Assembly: GCF_965138505.1 (NCBI RefSeq)
Contig: NZ_CBCSCO010000007.1
Location: forward strand, 1 to 64,000
Source: Litorimonas haliclonae
GTDB taxonomy: Bacteria; Pseudomonadota; Alphaproteobacteria; Caulobacterales; Maricaulaceae
Direction: 5' to 3'
DNA length: 64,000 nt
Positions 26,523 to 35,741 of the stretch are shown one piece after another. The notes below the pieces were generated by a model that saw only the letters and a program-made list of their open reading frames with translations, did not search any database and was not told where the DNA came from. Each line of letters opens with the position of its first letter. The first letter of the stretch is position 1. A program made the translations under genes and the position numbers.

Positions 26523-26570
26523 CCCCTTCCAAGGGGAGGCGGAGCAACGCTGGAAAGGCATGTTGCTCCG
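26523..26570. other. Hairpin pair between gdx and ccrM
   Basis: CCCCT-tcca-AGGGG (26523-26536) and a 9-bp perfect stem CGGAGCAAC (26540-26548) / GTTGCTCCG (26562-26570) with a 13-base loop lie in the 75-base gap between converging gdx and ccrM. No T run follows either one, so they may be weak or Rho-assisted terminators or a small repeat. Confidence 0.4.
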
Positions 26571-26591
26571 TCCATGTTTATGGCGTCAGCC

Positions 26592-27764
26592 TTAAACGGG
26601 CGTTGGTTTTAACGTCCCGGCCATTGTCGCGCGGATTTCATCGCGAATGGCGTCAATCGGGGTGAGGCCTTCTTCGCTATGGTAATGCCAATAGGTCCAG
26701 CCATTACAGCTCGGCGCGTTTTGAACGCGGGCGCCGACTTGGTGGATGGATCCGGAGAAATCACCGACCAGAAGCGAGCCGTCCGCCCGAATTTTTGCGT
26801 TAACATGACCTGTGCTGTTGTGGAGGAACATCCCCGGCGACAGAAAACCTTGCTCTATCAGGCGGCCAAACGGGACGCGCGGCGCGGAGCGCTTTGAGGC
26901 TGTGACTTGAATATCCGTGCCTGCGCCTTTTTTGATTTTATCGATCCGTTTTTGCGCGTGGAGAATATATTCTTCTTCCATTTCAAAGCCAATAAAGTGA
27001 CGCCCAAGCTTTTTCGCAACCGCGCCCGTTGTGCCTGTGCCAAAGAACGGATCTACGACGACATCGCCGGGGTTGGTCGTCGAGAGGAGGACGCGGTGAA
27101 GCAGGCTTTCCGGCTTTTGCGTTGGATGGGCTTTCTTGCCGTCGCTTTTCTTCAAGCGTTCCTTGCCTGTGCAAATCGGCAAAACCCAGTCATTGCGCAT
27201 TTGAACGCCGTCATTGAGCATTTTCATTGCGTCGTAGTTAAAGGTCGGCTTGGCGTCCTCGGTCTTGGTCGCCCAGATGAGGGTTTCGGTCGCATTGGTA
27301 AATCGCGTGCCGCGAAAATTCGGCATAGGGTTGGATTTGCGCCAGATAATATCGTTCTGAACCCAGAATTGCTGGTCTTGCAATACGGTGCCGACGCGGA
27401 AAATATTGTGATAGCTGCCGATGACCCAGAGCGCGCCGTTCGGTTTTAGGATGCGCCGCGCTGCTTTCAGCCAGTCATGGGTAAACAAGTCATAGGCGTC
27501 CATCGTGTCGAACTGATCCCAGTCCTCAGTTACGCCGTTAACGACAGAATTGTCCGGGCGCGAGAGATCGCCGCCAAGCTGCAAATTATAGGGCGGGTCG
27601 GCGAAAATAAGATCCACGGATTCTGCGGGCAGGGCATTCATTCCCTCAATACAGTCCCCCTGCATGATGCGGCCAAGTGGCAAGGGCGGCATGTCCACAG
27701 AATCAAGGTCGGACACCAGTCGCAAATGTGGGTGCGGATTATCGGAAGTCGGGGAAGTCGCCAT
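26592..27764 (-). CDS. ccrM: CcrM-type adenine-N6 DNA methyltransferase (GANTC)
   Basis: Cell-cycle methylase of alphaproteobacteria. The 390 residues follow the group-beta order: DPPYN (about 56-60) early and the SAM site VVDPFFGTGTTGAVA later. A C-terminal RAMA domain (about 300-390, with FGRLIEQGFLSPGMFL and NGWTYWHYHSEEGLTPID) matches CcrM. GANTC specificity is inferred from family membership. I use ATG 27764; a frame to 27800 exists. A GATTC lies 72 bases upstream. Its location by mutY and dciA fits conserved alphaproteobacterial synteny. Confidence 0.92.
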   Translation of the reverse strand: MATSPTSDNPHPHLRLVSDLDSVDMPPLPLGRIMQGDCIEGMNALPAESVDLIFADPPYNLQLGGDLSRPDNSVVNGVTEDWDQFDTMDAYDLFTHDWLKAARRILKPNGALWVIGSYHNIFRVGTVLQDQQFWVQNDIIWRKSNPMPNFRGTRFTNATETLIWATKTEDAKPTFNYDAMKMLNDGVQMRNDWVLPICTGKERLKKSDGKKAHPTQKPESLLHRVLLSTTNPGDVVVDPFFGTGTTGAVAKKLGRHFIGFEMEEEYILHAQKRIDKIKKGAGTDIQVTASKRSAPRVPFGRLIEQGFLSPGMFLHNSTGHVNAKIRADGSLLVGDFSGSIHQVGARVQNAPSCNGWTYWHYHSEEGLTPIDAIRDEIRATMAGTLKPTPV

Positions 27765-28018
27765 GTCTAAAATCGGTCTCTTGGTTAGTGCGGGCCACAT
27801 CCCCGCTTTTGTGAATTGGAAGAGACCTTTTTGCTGATTCGGTTACCAAGCTCTTAAACCATTGATTAAACTTAGTTTTTAAGGTTTTGTTAGGGGGTCT
27901 TACCGAGCGGTTAATATCCACAGGGTCACAAGCCCGAGAGCGTCCGGATTTTCCGTTGAACCGTCTCGTTAATGGCCGTATCGACTGCGCTCCTGATTAG
28001 AAAAAGAAGTGCCCGATT
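27765..28018. promoter_or_regulatory. Divergent ccrM/bioB control region
   Basis: The gap holds a GANTC site (GATTC, 27836-27840), three TTAA tetramers (27854, 27866, 27879) spaced by 8 and 9 bases, and ATATCCACA (27914-27922), 8 of 9 matches to a DnaA box. These are the kinds of sites expected at a cell-cycle promoter. The TTAA spacing is not the CtrA N7 spacing, so CtrA control is doubtful. Confidence 0.35.
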
Positions 28019-29041
28019 ATGACTTTGCTGTTTGACCAAACTGCCCCCCGTAGAAAAGCTAAAGCCGTTCCGTCTCTTCCAGAGAATTACGCGCCGCATC
28101 CAACCTCTGAGCGTTGGACGCGCGAGGCCGTCGACGCGCTCTTCGCAAAACCGTTCATGGATTTGATATTGGAAGCGCAAACCGTTCACCGCGCCCACCA
28201 CGCGCCGAACGAAGTCCAGATGTCCCAGCTTCTCTCTATCAAGACAGGCGGCTGCGCCGAGGATTGCGGATATTGCAATCAGTCCGCCCATTTCGACACG
28301 GGTCTGAAGGCCGAGAAACTTATCGACGCAGAGGTCGTGATTGAGGCCGCGAAAAAGGCCAAGGCCGGCGGGGCTGGCCGTTTCTGCATGGGCGCGGCTT
28401 GGCGGGAGCCGAAAGACCGAGATATGGACGCGCTCTGCGATATGGTGTCCGAGGTCAAATCCATGGGGATGGAGACCTGTATGACGCTGGGTATGCTATC
28501 CCCGGCCCAGGCAGAGCGGCTCAAGACATCCGGTCTCGACTATTATAATCACAATATCGACACCTCGCCCGAAGATTATGAGCGGGTGATTTCGACCCGT
28601 ACATTCGAAGACCGTCTCCATACACTCAACCTCGTGCGCGAGAGCGGGATGAAGGTCTGTTGCGGCGGGATTGTCGGGATGGGCGAAACCGCCGAAGATC
28701 ATGTCGGACTTTTGTTGGCGCTTGCCAATCTTGATCCGGCGCCGGAATCCGTGCCAATCAATGCGCTTGTGCCCGTTCCGAACACGCCGCTCGGCGATAG
28801 CGAACCCGTTCACCCCATCGATTTCGCCCGCATGATTGCCGTCGCCCGCATCATGATGCCGGAAAGCTATGTCCGCTTATCCGCAGGACGGGAGACCATG
28901 ACGGATGAAGCGCAGGCGCTCTGTTTCCTTGCCGGAGCAAATTCCATATTTGTCGGCGAAACTCTGCTGACCACAGACAATCCGAGCGAAACTGAGGACC
29001 GTCTTTTATTTGATCGTTTGGGAATACAGCCGGAAAGCTAA
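28019..29041 (+). CDS. bioB: Biotin synthase
   Basis: Radical-SAM enzyme inserting sulfur into dethiobiotin. The 340 residues have the CxxxCxxC cluster motif in GGCAEDCGYCNQSA, the FCMGAAWREPKDRDM segment, LDYYNHNIDTSPE, and the conserved Arg and Asn ligands of the second cluster region (VRLSAGRETM). No other bio genes are near; it is a stand-alone copy, as in many alphaproteobacteria. It converges on the next gene with a 4-base overlap at the stops. Confidence 0.96.
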   Translation: MTLLFDQTAPRRKAKAVPSLPENYAPHPTSERWTREAVDALFAKPFMDLILEAQTVHRAHHAPNEVQMSQLLSIKTGGCAEDCGYCNQSAHFDTGLKAEKLIDAEVVIEAAKKAKAGGAGRFCMGAAWREPKDRDMDALCDMVSEVKSMGMETCMTLGMLSPAQAERLKTSGLDYYNHNIDTSPEDYERVISTRTFEDRLHTLNLVRESGMKVCCGGIVGMGETAEDHVGLLLALANLDPAPESVPINALVPVPNTPLGDSEPVHPIDFARMIAVARIMMPESYVRLSAGRETMTDEAQALCFLAGANSIFVGETLLTTDNPSETEDRLLFDRLGIQPES

Positions 29042-29580
29042 TGCACGCTATCGGAACGGGCCTCGTGAAGCGGTGTGCAATGTTCTGCGGTTTGGCTTGT
29101 GGATAGCTGAGTAATCTGCACTCTGGGCGCCTCAATAAATATCTCGGCCTCTGCGCAAATTAGGCCGTATTCCGCTGCTGCCTCGCATGCGGCCTTGGTT
29201 TTCGAATTGCCTTGAAGCCAGAGAAGGTGGGCGCGGCAGAGCGATATCTGATTTGCCTGAGCCGCCGAGAGGGCCGCGACAAGGCTCACCTCATCGGCCG
29301 TAAGGCGCATTGTTCCGGATTCCGAGAGCAGAATTTTTCTTTTTCCGTTCTCGCCAAGGCTTCGGCAAAAGCCCGCTAGCGCTTTCATCGCCAATAAACC
29401 CTCTGTCATCTCATCGGGAGACCTAAGGCCTGCCGCATTTTGGTTGAAGGCCTTGTGAAACCCTCCGCGTAATGTCCGGCATCCTCCGCACCCCGCCGCC
29501 ATGGCCCGAAAGCCCCAGAGCGCAAACCCACCGCCAAATCCAAGATCGGTGATGAAGGTGTTTTCTAGGAAGGGAGACAT
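29038..29580 (-). CDS. Hypothetical Cys-containing protein
   Basis: I do not recognise this 180-residue protein. It starts at ATG 29580 (MSPFLENTFITDLGF), with AGGGAG just before; a longer frame to 29706 is less likely. Near residues 20-40 there is FALWGFRAMAAGCGGCRTLRGG, with a CxxC pair. Further Cys follow (GFCRSLG, ISLCRAH, AACEAAAEYGLICAEAE), nine in all by my count. The body looks helical and Ala-rich. It is divergent from the arsenic operon and 4 bases overlapped with bioB at the 3' end. Cys content next to arsR might hint at metal handling, but that is only context. Confidence 0.6.
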   Translation of the reverse strand: MSPFLENTFITDLGFGGGFALWGFRAMAAGCGGCRTLRGGFHKAFNQNAAGLRSPDEMTEGLLAMKALAGFCRSLGENGKRKILLSESGTMRLTADEVSLVAALSAAQANQISLCRAHLLWLQGNSKTKAACEAAAEYGLICAEAEIFIEAPRVQITQLSTSQTAEHCTPLHEARSDSVH

Positions 29581-29743
29581 AGACAGACCTGCAATTAAGA
29601 ATAACTCGCAAATATGAGATACACTATTGAGACTTATTCGCAAGTAGAAAATTGGATTTTCGAAGATTGGCAGGTCGCAGGGCTCATTATTAAAGAAGAA
29701 AGCCATCTCTCGCTATCTGAAAAAATTTTCTGTATTAAAAGCC

Positions 29744-30079
29744 ATGAGCGAGACTCGCAAAACCATTGAACAACTCTCGGCCTTGGCGCAGGAAACCCGC
29801 TTTGCGGTGTTTCAGACTCTGATGCGGGCAGGGGAGTCTGGGCTTCCGGCCGGGGCAATCGCAGAAACGCTAAAGGTCGCGCCGAATACGCTGTCGAGCC
29901 ATCTGGCCATTTTAAACCGCGCAGATTTGACGACTGTTACGCGGGAGGGGCGGTCGCTCATATATAAGGCCCGAATTGACGGGGTGAACGATCTGCTCTC
30001 AAGCCTCGTCGAAGATTGCTGCGATGGTCATCCCGAGGTCTGCGTCACCCTTGCGAAGCTTTCAGACAAAACCTGCTAA
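29744..30079 (+). CDS. arsR: ArsR family arsenic-responsive repressor (vicinal Cys type)
   Basis: The 111-residue winged-helix regulator has the ArsR/SmtB core (TRFAVFQTLMRAGESGL, LKVAPNTLSSHLAILNRADL, GRSLIYKA). The classical ELCVCDL metal site in helix 3 is absent. Instead the C-terminus has EDCCDGHPEVC, a Cys-Cys-x6-Cys set like the Acidithiobacillus-type ArsR that binds As(III) through C-terminal Cys residues. It leads the arsR-acr3-arsC operon. Confidence 0.9.
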   Translation: MSETRKTIEQLSALAQETRFAVFQTLMRAGESGLPAGAIAETLKVAPNTLSSHLAILNRADLTTVTREGRSLIYKARIDGVNDLLSSLVEDCCDGHPEVCVTLAKLSDKTC

Positions 30080-30093
30080 AAAATCATTACGAT

Positions 30094-30113
30094 ATTTCGA
30101 CAACTATTGAAAT
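30094..30113. promoter_or_regulatory. Possible operator in arsR-acr3 gap
   Basis: ATTTC (30094-30098) and GAAAT (30109-30113) form a perfect 5-bp inverted repeat with a 10-base spacer in the 80-base AT-rich gap between arsR and acr3. It could be an internal ArsR site or chance in AT-rich DNA. Confidence 0.22.
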
Positions 30114-30159
30114 GAAGTGGTTTTAAGGTTAGGTGGCTCTCAAATGAAAGTGAGTCGGC

Positions 30160-31179
30160 ATGAGTGTTTTTGATCGGTATTTGTCTGTCTGGGTGGCGCT
30201 GTGTATCGCGGCAGGCATTCTGCTAGGGAAAGTCTTGCCGGGCGTGTTTCAGGCCTTGGCGGCGATGGAATATGCCAGTGTGAACCTTCCCGTTGCGATT
30301 TTGATTTGGGCTATGGTTTGGCCAATGATGATTGGCGTCGATTTTGCCAGTTTGAAGAAAATGGGAGACAAGCCGAAGGGCCTCGTGATCACAATTGTGG
30401 TGAACTGGCTCATAAAGCCTTTCACGATGGCGGCTCTAGGCGTTCTATTTTTCAAGTTCGTCTTTGCTGATCTAATCCCGCCTGCCGAGGCCGAAGGCTA
30501 TATCGCGGGGCTGATCTTGCTAGGCGCGGCGCCTTGCACGGCAATGGTCTTTATCTGGTCCCAACTTACCAAAGGAGACCCGACTTACACGCTCGCGCAG
30601 GTGAGCGTGAATGACGCGATCATGGTCGTTGCCTTTGCGCCGATTGTGGCGTTTCTGCTCGGCGTGACGGATATTGTCGTGCCGTGGGATACGCTGGTTC
30701 TCTCGGCCATACTTTATGTGGCGATCCCTCTGGCCGCCGGAATGGCGGCGAGGGCAGTGTTGCTGCGCAAAGGCGGCGAGAAAGCGGTCGAAGATTTTAT
30801 CGCGAAAATCAAACCTGCTTCGATATTGGGTCTTTTGGCGACGGTTATTTTGCTCTTTGGGTTTCAGGGAAATACCATTCTCGCGCGTCCTTTGATCATT
30901 GTGCTGATTGCCGTGCCAATCCTCATTCAATCCTACGCCATTTTCGCTGTGGCTTACGGCGCGGCCTGGCTTTGGAAAGTGCCTCATAATATTGCGGCGC
31001 CCTGCGCTTTAATCGGAACGTCCAACTTTTTTGAGCTCGCCGTTGCGGTGGCGATCAGCGTGTTCGGTCTCTCCTCCGGCGCGGCGCTTGCGACAGTGGT
31101 CGGCGTGCTGGTCGAGGTTCCCGTCATGCTGTCGCTCGTTGCAATTGCCAACAGAACCCGATCCAGATTTCCGGCCTAA
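30160..31179 (+). CDS. acr3: Arsenite efflux transporter ACR3
   Basis: The 339-residue membrane protein has about ten helices and the ACR3 hallmarks: WPMMIGVDFASL, GAAPCTAMVFIWSQLTKGD (with the essential Cys), and CALIGTSNFFELAVAVAISVFGL. It exports As(III) driven by the proton gradient. It belongs to the BART superfamily and is unrelated to ArsB. Second gene of the operon, 80 bases after arsR. Confidence 0.95.
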   Translation: MSVFDRYLSVWVALCIAAGILLGKVLPGVFQALAAMEYASVNLPVAILIWAMVWPMMIGVDFASLKKMGDKPKGLVITIVVNWLIKPFTMAALGVLFFKFVFADLIPPAEAEGYIAGLILLGAAPCTAMVFIWSQLTKGDPTYTLAQVSVNDAIMVVAFAPIVAFLLGVTDIVVPWDTLVLSAILYVAIPLAAGMAARAVLLRKGGEKAVEDFIAKIKPASILGLLATVILLFGFQGNTILARPLIIVLIAVPILIQSYAIFAVAYGAAWLWKVPHNIAAPCALIGTSNFFELAVAVAISVFGLSSGAALATVVGVLVEVPVMLSLVAIANRTRSRFPA

Positions 31180-31190
31180 GGACAGAGCCC

Positions 31191-31601
31191 ATGATCGTTA
31201 TTCATCATAACCCGGATTGCGCCACCTCGCGCAATGTTCTCGGCATCATTCGCGCCTCTGGCTATGATCCGGTGGTCATTGAGTATCTGAAAGAGGGGTG
31301 GACAAAACCACAGCTCTTGGCGCTTTTCGCCGCGGCGGACCTCACGCCGAAAACGGCTCTACGAACGACCAAATCACCGGCCAAAGAGCTTGGATTGCTC
31401 GAAGAAAATGTGGATGAAGAGGAAATTCTCGCGCAAATGCTAGAGCATCCCGTCCTTGTTAATCGCCCTATTGTTTGCTCGCCCAAAGGCGTGAAACTCT
31501 GCCGCCCCAGTGAGGCCGTTTTGGAGGTCCTCGAAAGCAAGCCGGCCTCGCCCTATTACAAAGAGGACGGAGACCTTTTAGATTTGGGCGATAAGTCTTA
31601 G
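31191..31601 (+). CDS. arsC: Arsenate reductase, glutaredoxin-linked
   Basis: Reduces arsenate to arsenite for export by Acr3. The 136 residues have the catalytic loop HNPDCATSRNVL (Gly of the usual CGTSRN replaced by Ala), then KTALRTTKSPAKELGL and VNRPIVCSPKG with the Arg residues that bind the oxyanion. It begins 11 bases after acr3. Confidence 0.93.
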   Translation: MIVIHHNPDCATSRNVLGIIRASGYDPVVIEYLKEGWTKPQLLALFAAADLTPKTALRTTKSPAKELGLLEENVDEEEILAQMLEHPVLVNRPIVCSPKGVKLCRPSEAVLEVLESKPASPYYKEDGDLLDLGDKS

Positions 31602-31614
31602 GGGCTATCGGCCC

Positions 31615-32589
31615 TTACATCGCCTCCCGATCATGAGGAATATTCAGGTCGAGGGACGGGCGCACCGGCACGATGCGGTTCGGATTGACCATGTCGTGAC
31701 TGCCGTAATAATGCTTCATAATATGATCAAAAACGATCGTTTTGCTGACGCCGGGCCACTGATAAAGCTCGCGTGTATAGGGCCAGAGATTTGGATAGTC
31801 GGAAATTCGCCGTTTGGAACATTTGAAATGAATGGCGTAAACACGGTCAAAGCGAATGAGTGTTGTGAAGAGCCGCCAATCCGCCTCTGTAATTGTGTCG
31901 CCGCAAAGATAGCGGTTTCTGGATAGAATGCTGTCGAGCCAATCCAATGTCTCAAACAAAGGCTCTACGGCTTCGTCATACGCATCTTGCGTTGTTGCAA
32001 AGCCCGCCTTGTAAACGCCGTTATTGACGGTTTCATAAACGCGCTCATTTATCTTGTCGATTTCAGAGCGAAGCCTTTCAGGATAGAAATCCGGTCCCGT
32101 CGCGCCGATATCGTCGAAAGCGCTGTTGAACATGCGGATAATATCTGCGGATTCATTGGAGACGATCGTATCGTTTTCCTTGTCCCACAGCGTCGGCGTC
32201 GTGACATGTCCAGTGTAGTCGGATTTGGCCCGGGTATAAAGTTGGTGAAGATAACGGTGACCCAGCGGATCAGGCTGGGTGTGTTCGTCCTGCCGAAAGG
32301 TCCATCCGGTCGAGCCCATGAACCAATGCACGGCAGAGACGGAAATCATCTCTTCCAATCCCTTCAGAGTGCGGAAAATCATGGTGCGATTTGCCCAAGG
32401 GCAGGCGTGGCTAATATAGAGATGGTAACGGCCGGCCTCGGCCTTGAAACCGCCCTTGCCCTTTGGCCCCGCCGAGCCGTCTTTCGTTATCCAGTTCCGA
32501 AAAACGGCGTCTTCGCGTTCAAATTTGCCGCCTGACTTTTCCGTATCGTACCATTTGTCCTGCCAAAATCCGTCAACCAATAGGCCCAT
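31615..32589 (-). CDS. Glutathionyl-hydroquinone reductase (Xi-class GST)
   Basis: The 324-residue enzyme has the Xi-class layout: long N-terminal extension with FWQDKWYDT, catalytic Cys in SHACPWANRTMI, GSTGWTF, and a helical C domain with YAIHFKCSKRRISDYPN. These enzymes reduce glutathionyl-quinones (YqjG/PcpF type). It converges with arsC; a link to arsenic is not implied. Confidence 0.93.
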   Translation of the reverse strand: MGLLVDGFWQDKWYDTEKSGGKFEREDAVFRNWITKDGSAGPKGKGGFKAEAGRYHLYISHACPWANRTMIFRTLKGLEEMISVSAVHWFMGSTGWTFRQDEHTQPDPLGHRYLHQLYTRAKSDYTGHVTTPTLWDKENDTIVSNESADIIRMFNSAFDDIGATGPDFYPERLRSEIDKINERVYETVNNGVYKAGFATTQDAYDEAVEPLFETLDWLDSILSRNRYLCGDTITEADWRLFTTLIRFDRVYAIHFKCSKRRISDYPNLWPYTRELYQWPGVSKTIVFDHIMKHYYGSHDMVNPNRIVPVRPSLDLNIPHDREAM

Positions 32590-32658
32590 GACTCATCTCT
32601 CATTTTTATATAATGAACTCCAGAAAAGGAATGATTTGAAACGGAAGCAGTTCCAATA

Positions 32659-33603
32659 TTATCTATCCACCCGAAAGACGGACCAGCCGGTTCTCTGAAC
32701 CAGACGCTCAAGCGCGTTCATGCCGAGTTGTGAATTACCCTGGTCATTTAGTCCCGGCGACCACACCGCGATAGAGGCGATGCCCGGCGCCACGGCCAAA
32801 ATGCCGCCGCCGACGCCAGATTTGCCGGGCAGGCCGACGCGATAGGCGAATTCGCCTGATCCGTCATAATGGCCGCACATCATCATGAGGGCGAGAATAC
32901 GCCGCGTCCGCTGGCGCGAAATAATCGTGTCTGTTGTATTGGGGTGACGCCGCCCGCCGCACATTAGATACCGACCCGCCATAGCCAATTGTCGGCAGCT
33001 CATAGAAAGCGCGCAGAAGTGGAAATATGTACCTAAAGTTTCTTCGACCGGGTTATGAATATTTTCAAAAGCGCGCATATAATTGCCGAGGGCCAGATTA
33101 CGAAATCCGGTATCGTGTTCGCATTTGGCGACCTTTTCATCGATCATAATGCTCTCGTCCCCCGTTACCATTTGCATAAAACGGATAAACTCGCCGAGCG
33201 CTTCTCGCGGCTCGTAGTTCGCCAGCAGGACATCGGCGACAATAATCGCGCCGGAATTAATAAACGGATTGCGCGGAATGCCTTGCTCTGACTCCAGCTG
33301 CACAATGGAGTTAAACGGACTGCCGGATGGCTCCCGGCCCACTCTCGACCAAAGCGTATCGCCGACCGCGCCAAGCGCCATGGTCAGCGTGAAAACCTTC
33401 GTGATACTCTGTATGGAAAAGGGCGTATCGGCGTCTCCGGCCGTGTAGCATTTGCCCTCATGATCTATAATAGTCATGCCAAATTGCGTCGGCGAAACCG
33501 ACGCTAAGGTTGGAATGTAATCTGCGACTTTGCCGCGCCGGTGCTCCTGCGCCATCTCGGCGGTGATTTCCTCTACGATAGTCTGTAAATCATCTGGCGT
33601 CAT
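32659..33603 (-). CDS. glsA: Glutaminase
   Basis: Hydrolyses glutamine to glutamate and ammonia. The 314 residues have the beta-lactamase-like S-x-x-K pair in FSIQSITKVFTL, the INSGAI segment, and GVGGGILA near the C-terminus. The length is normal. It stands alone. Confidence 0.94.
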   Translation of the reverse strand: MTPDDLQTIVEEITAEMAQEHRRGKVADYIPTLASVSPTQFGMTIIDHEGKCYTAGDADTPFSIQSITKVFTLTMALGAVGDTLWSRVGREPSGSPFNSIVQLESEQGIPRNPFINSGAIIVADVLLANYEPREALGEFIRFMQMVTGDESIMIDEKVAKCEHDTGFRNLALGNYMRAFENIHNPVEETLGTYFHFCALSMSCRQLAMAGRYLMCGGRRHPNTTDTIISRQRTRRILALMMMCGHYDGSGEFAYRVGLPGKSGVGGGILAVAPGIASIAVWSPGLNDQGNSQLGMNALERLVQRTGWSVFRVDR

Positions 33604-33713
33604 TAAAAGGTCGACTTTGGGTGGCGGTTCATGAGCTACAGCCGAGGCTATAGCGGTCTATTAGCAAAAGCGGCGAGAGACAAATCGTTCCCCCACCGCC
33701 GCTATTATAGAAA

Positions 33714-35627
33714 TTAGCCGGCCTTAACGTCGGCAATCCATTGATCAACCCGGCGCTCCAATACGCTCAGCGGCATAGCGCCCCCGCCGAGAATCGCGTC
33801 ATGGAAACCCGGAAGGTTAAATTTATCGCCCAGCTCTTGCTCGGCGTTGCGGCGAAGCTCCTGAATTTTGATCATCCCGATTTTATATCCGGTCGCCTGT
33901 CCGGGCAGTGTCATATAGCGGCGGACTTCGGATTGCGCCTGCGCTTCAGTGATGGCTGAATTTTCCAAGAAATACGCGACCGCTTCTTCTTCTGACCAGC
34001 CTTTAGAATGTAGGCCAGTATCGACGACGAGGCGAATAGCGCGCCAGATTTCTGATCCCAAGCGGCCAAAATCAGAATAGGGGTCTTCATATGTGCCCTC
34101 AAATTCTGTTGCCAGCTTTTCCGAATACAAACCCCATCCTTCGGAATAGGCGTTAAAACCGGCTTGTGTCCGAAATGTCGGTACGCTCGTTAATTCCTGC
34201 GCGATAGAGATCTGCATATGATGGCCCGGCAGTCCTTCGTGATAGGCAATCACTTCAAGCTCTCTTTTTGGCATGGCCTTCATATCGGAGAGATGAGCGT
34301 AATATATACCTGGACGTGAGCCATCGGGCGTGCCCGGTCTGTAATGCTGAGCGGCGCCGTCTTGCTCGCGGAACGCCTCGACGCGTTTCACTTCAAGATT
34401 GGCCTTGGGCAGAATTCCAAAATAATTTGGAAGTTCCTCTTCAATGCGCTCAATCGCGGCAGTCGAGTCCGCGATATAGGCGAGGCGGCCTTCATCCGTA
34501 TCCGGATAGTAATATTTTTCGTTATCTTTATTGTCCCGAAGTTCGGCGAAAAACTCTTGAAGGTCACCGGTAAAGCCGACCTCATCTTTAATTTTAATCA
34601 TTTCGGAGCGCAGACGCGCGACTTCATCAAGGCCAATTTGGTGGATTTCATCCGCCGTCAGGTCGGTTGTTGTGTGACTGGCCAGTCTCTCATTGTAATA
34701 GGCTTCGCCGTTTGGCAGAGCGCCAACGCCCGCGCCGACGTCCGGCGTGTTTGGCATATCCTCTTTCTGCCACGCGATCAGATTTTCATAGGCCGGCATC
34801 CAGTCTTCGATAAGGGCTGTTTGCGCCGCTTCTCTCAGGCTTTCCGCTTTGGCATCATCAATCTCGCCGGCCTCGACCAAGGCACTTATTTTAGACTGGG
34901 CATCGGCCCAAATGGCGCTGTCTTCACCCTCATCAAAGGGCGCGCCCGTGATGATCTTTTGCGCGGAATCAATAACCGATTCAAACGCAAAGCGAGGAGG
35001 GCGAACACCTGTCTGCGCATTGGCTTTCGACCGGACAATCATCTGTTCAATAGCGCGGCCTGTTTCAGAAATACGGCTGATATAGGCTTCCATATCAGAG
35101 GCGTTGTCTACTCGGTGTACGGAAATCAAAAATGACGGAGGGAAGGTATGGATTGCGCCCATTTGCTCGAAAATATACTCATTCGTCTGAAACTCATTTT
35201 CGGCCATAGCGGCTTGATATTGATAATCCCAAATATCCCATGAGATTTGCGCCTCAGGCGTCAGTTTGTCATAATCAAACTCACTTTTCATTTCTTCAAC
35301 CGTCGCTTTTCGCCAGGCTAGCTGCTCATCCGCCGCCTCTTGAGACATATCATCCATTTGGCCGTAATTTGTTTTCCGCCCGAGGAAAGATTGCTGGATA
35401 GGGCTAAAGGCAATCTCTTCTTCAAATTTCTCTTCAAACCAAGCGTTTAACCGAGCTGTTTCGGCCGCGATCTCATCCGCAGTTGGTTCTGCCGTTTCAG
35501 CTGCCGCAGGCGGCTCTTCCGGCGCGGGGGAGGACGGGGAACAGGCCGCCATGGCGCTGGACGCCAAGAGCATCATGAGAAATTGGCAGGACGATTTTTT
35601 AGGGGAAAATTGAGGGGTAAAACGCAT
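33714..35627 (-). CDS. DUF885 family lipoprotein, putative metallopeptidase
   Basis: The 637-residue product has a signal with lipobox AMAAC, an acidic Pro/Ala/Glu linker (about 30-55), and a long helical body. The DUF885 signature YHEGLPGHHMQ is present, with a second acidic motif AYSEGWGLYSEKLA about 40 residues on; together these give an HExxx-HH...E zinc-site pattern like M3/M32 peptidases. Family members are often called peptidases but few are tested. It is monocistronic. Confidence 0.87.
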   Translation of the reverse strand: MRFTPQFSPKKSSCQFLMMLLASSAMAACSPSSPAPEEPPAAAETAEPTADEIAAETARLNAWFEEKFEEEIAFSPIQQSFLGRKTNYGQMDDMSQEAADEQLAWRKATVEEMKSEFDYDKLTPEAQISWDIWDYQYQAAMAENEFQTNEYIFEQMGAIHTFPPSFLISVHRVDNASDMEAYISRISETGRAIEQMIVRSKANAQTGVRPPRFAFESVIDSAQKIITGAPFDEGEDSAIWADAQSKISALVEAGEIDDAKAESLREAAQTALIEDWMPAYENLIAWQKEDMPNTPDVGAGVGALPNGEAYYNERLASHTTTDLTADEIHQIGLDEVARLRSEMIKIKDEVGFTGDLQEFFAELRDNKDNEKYYYPDTDEGRLAYIADSTAAIERIEEELPNYFGILPKANLEVKRVEAFREQDGAAQHYRPGTPDGSRPGIYYAHLSDMKAMPKRELEVIAYHEGLPGHHMQISIAQELTSVPTFRTQAGFNAYSEGWGLYSEKLATEFEGTYEDPYSDFGRLGSEIWRAIRLVVDTGLHSKGWSEEEAVAYFLENSAITEAQAQSEVRRYMTLPGQATGYKIGMIKIQELRRNAEQELGDKFNLPGFHDAILGGGAMPLSVLERRVDQWIADVKAG

Positions 35628-35741
35628 TGAGTCTCTCCGTAAACTTTGAAAAGCAGGCTTTACGAAAGCAGGGGGAGAGTCAAGTTCTAGGCAAAGGTAA
35701 GGCTTAGTGATATAAAGGAATTTTTGAAGCTCATTAAGACC

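Noticed and set aside
27854..27882. TTAA repeats as a CtrA site before ccrM
   Set aside because: The spacings are 8 and 9 bases, not the 7 of the CtrA consensus TTAA-N7-TTAA.
34344..35135. 263-codon plus-strand frame inside the DUF885 gene
   Set aside because: DUF885 motifs are complete on the minus strand. The other frame has no start signal or domain.
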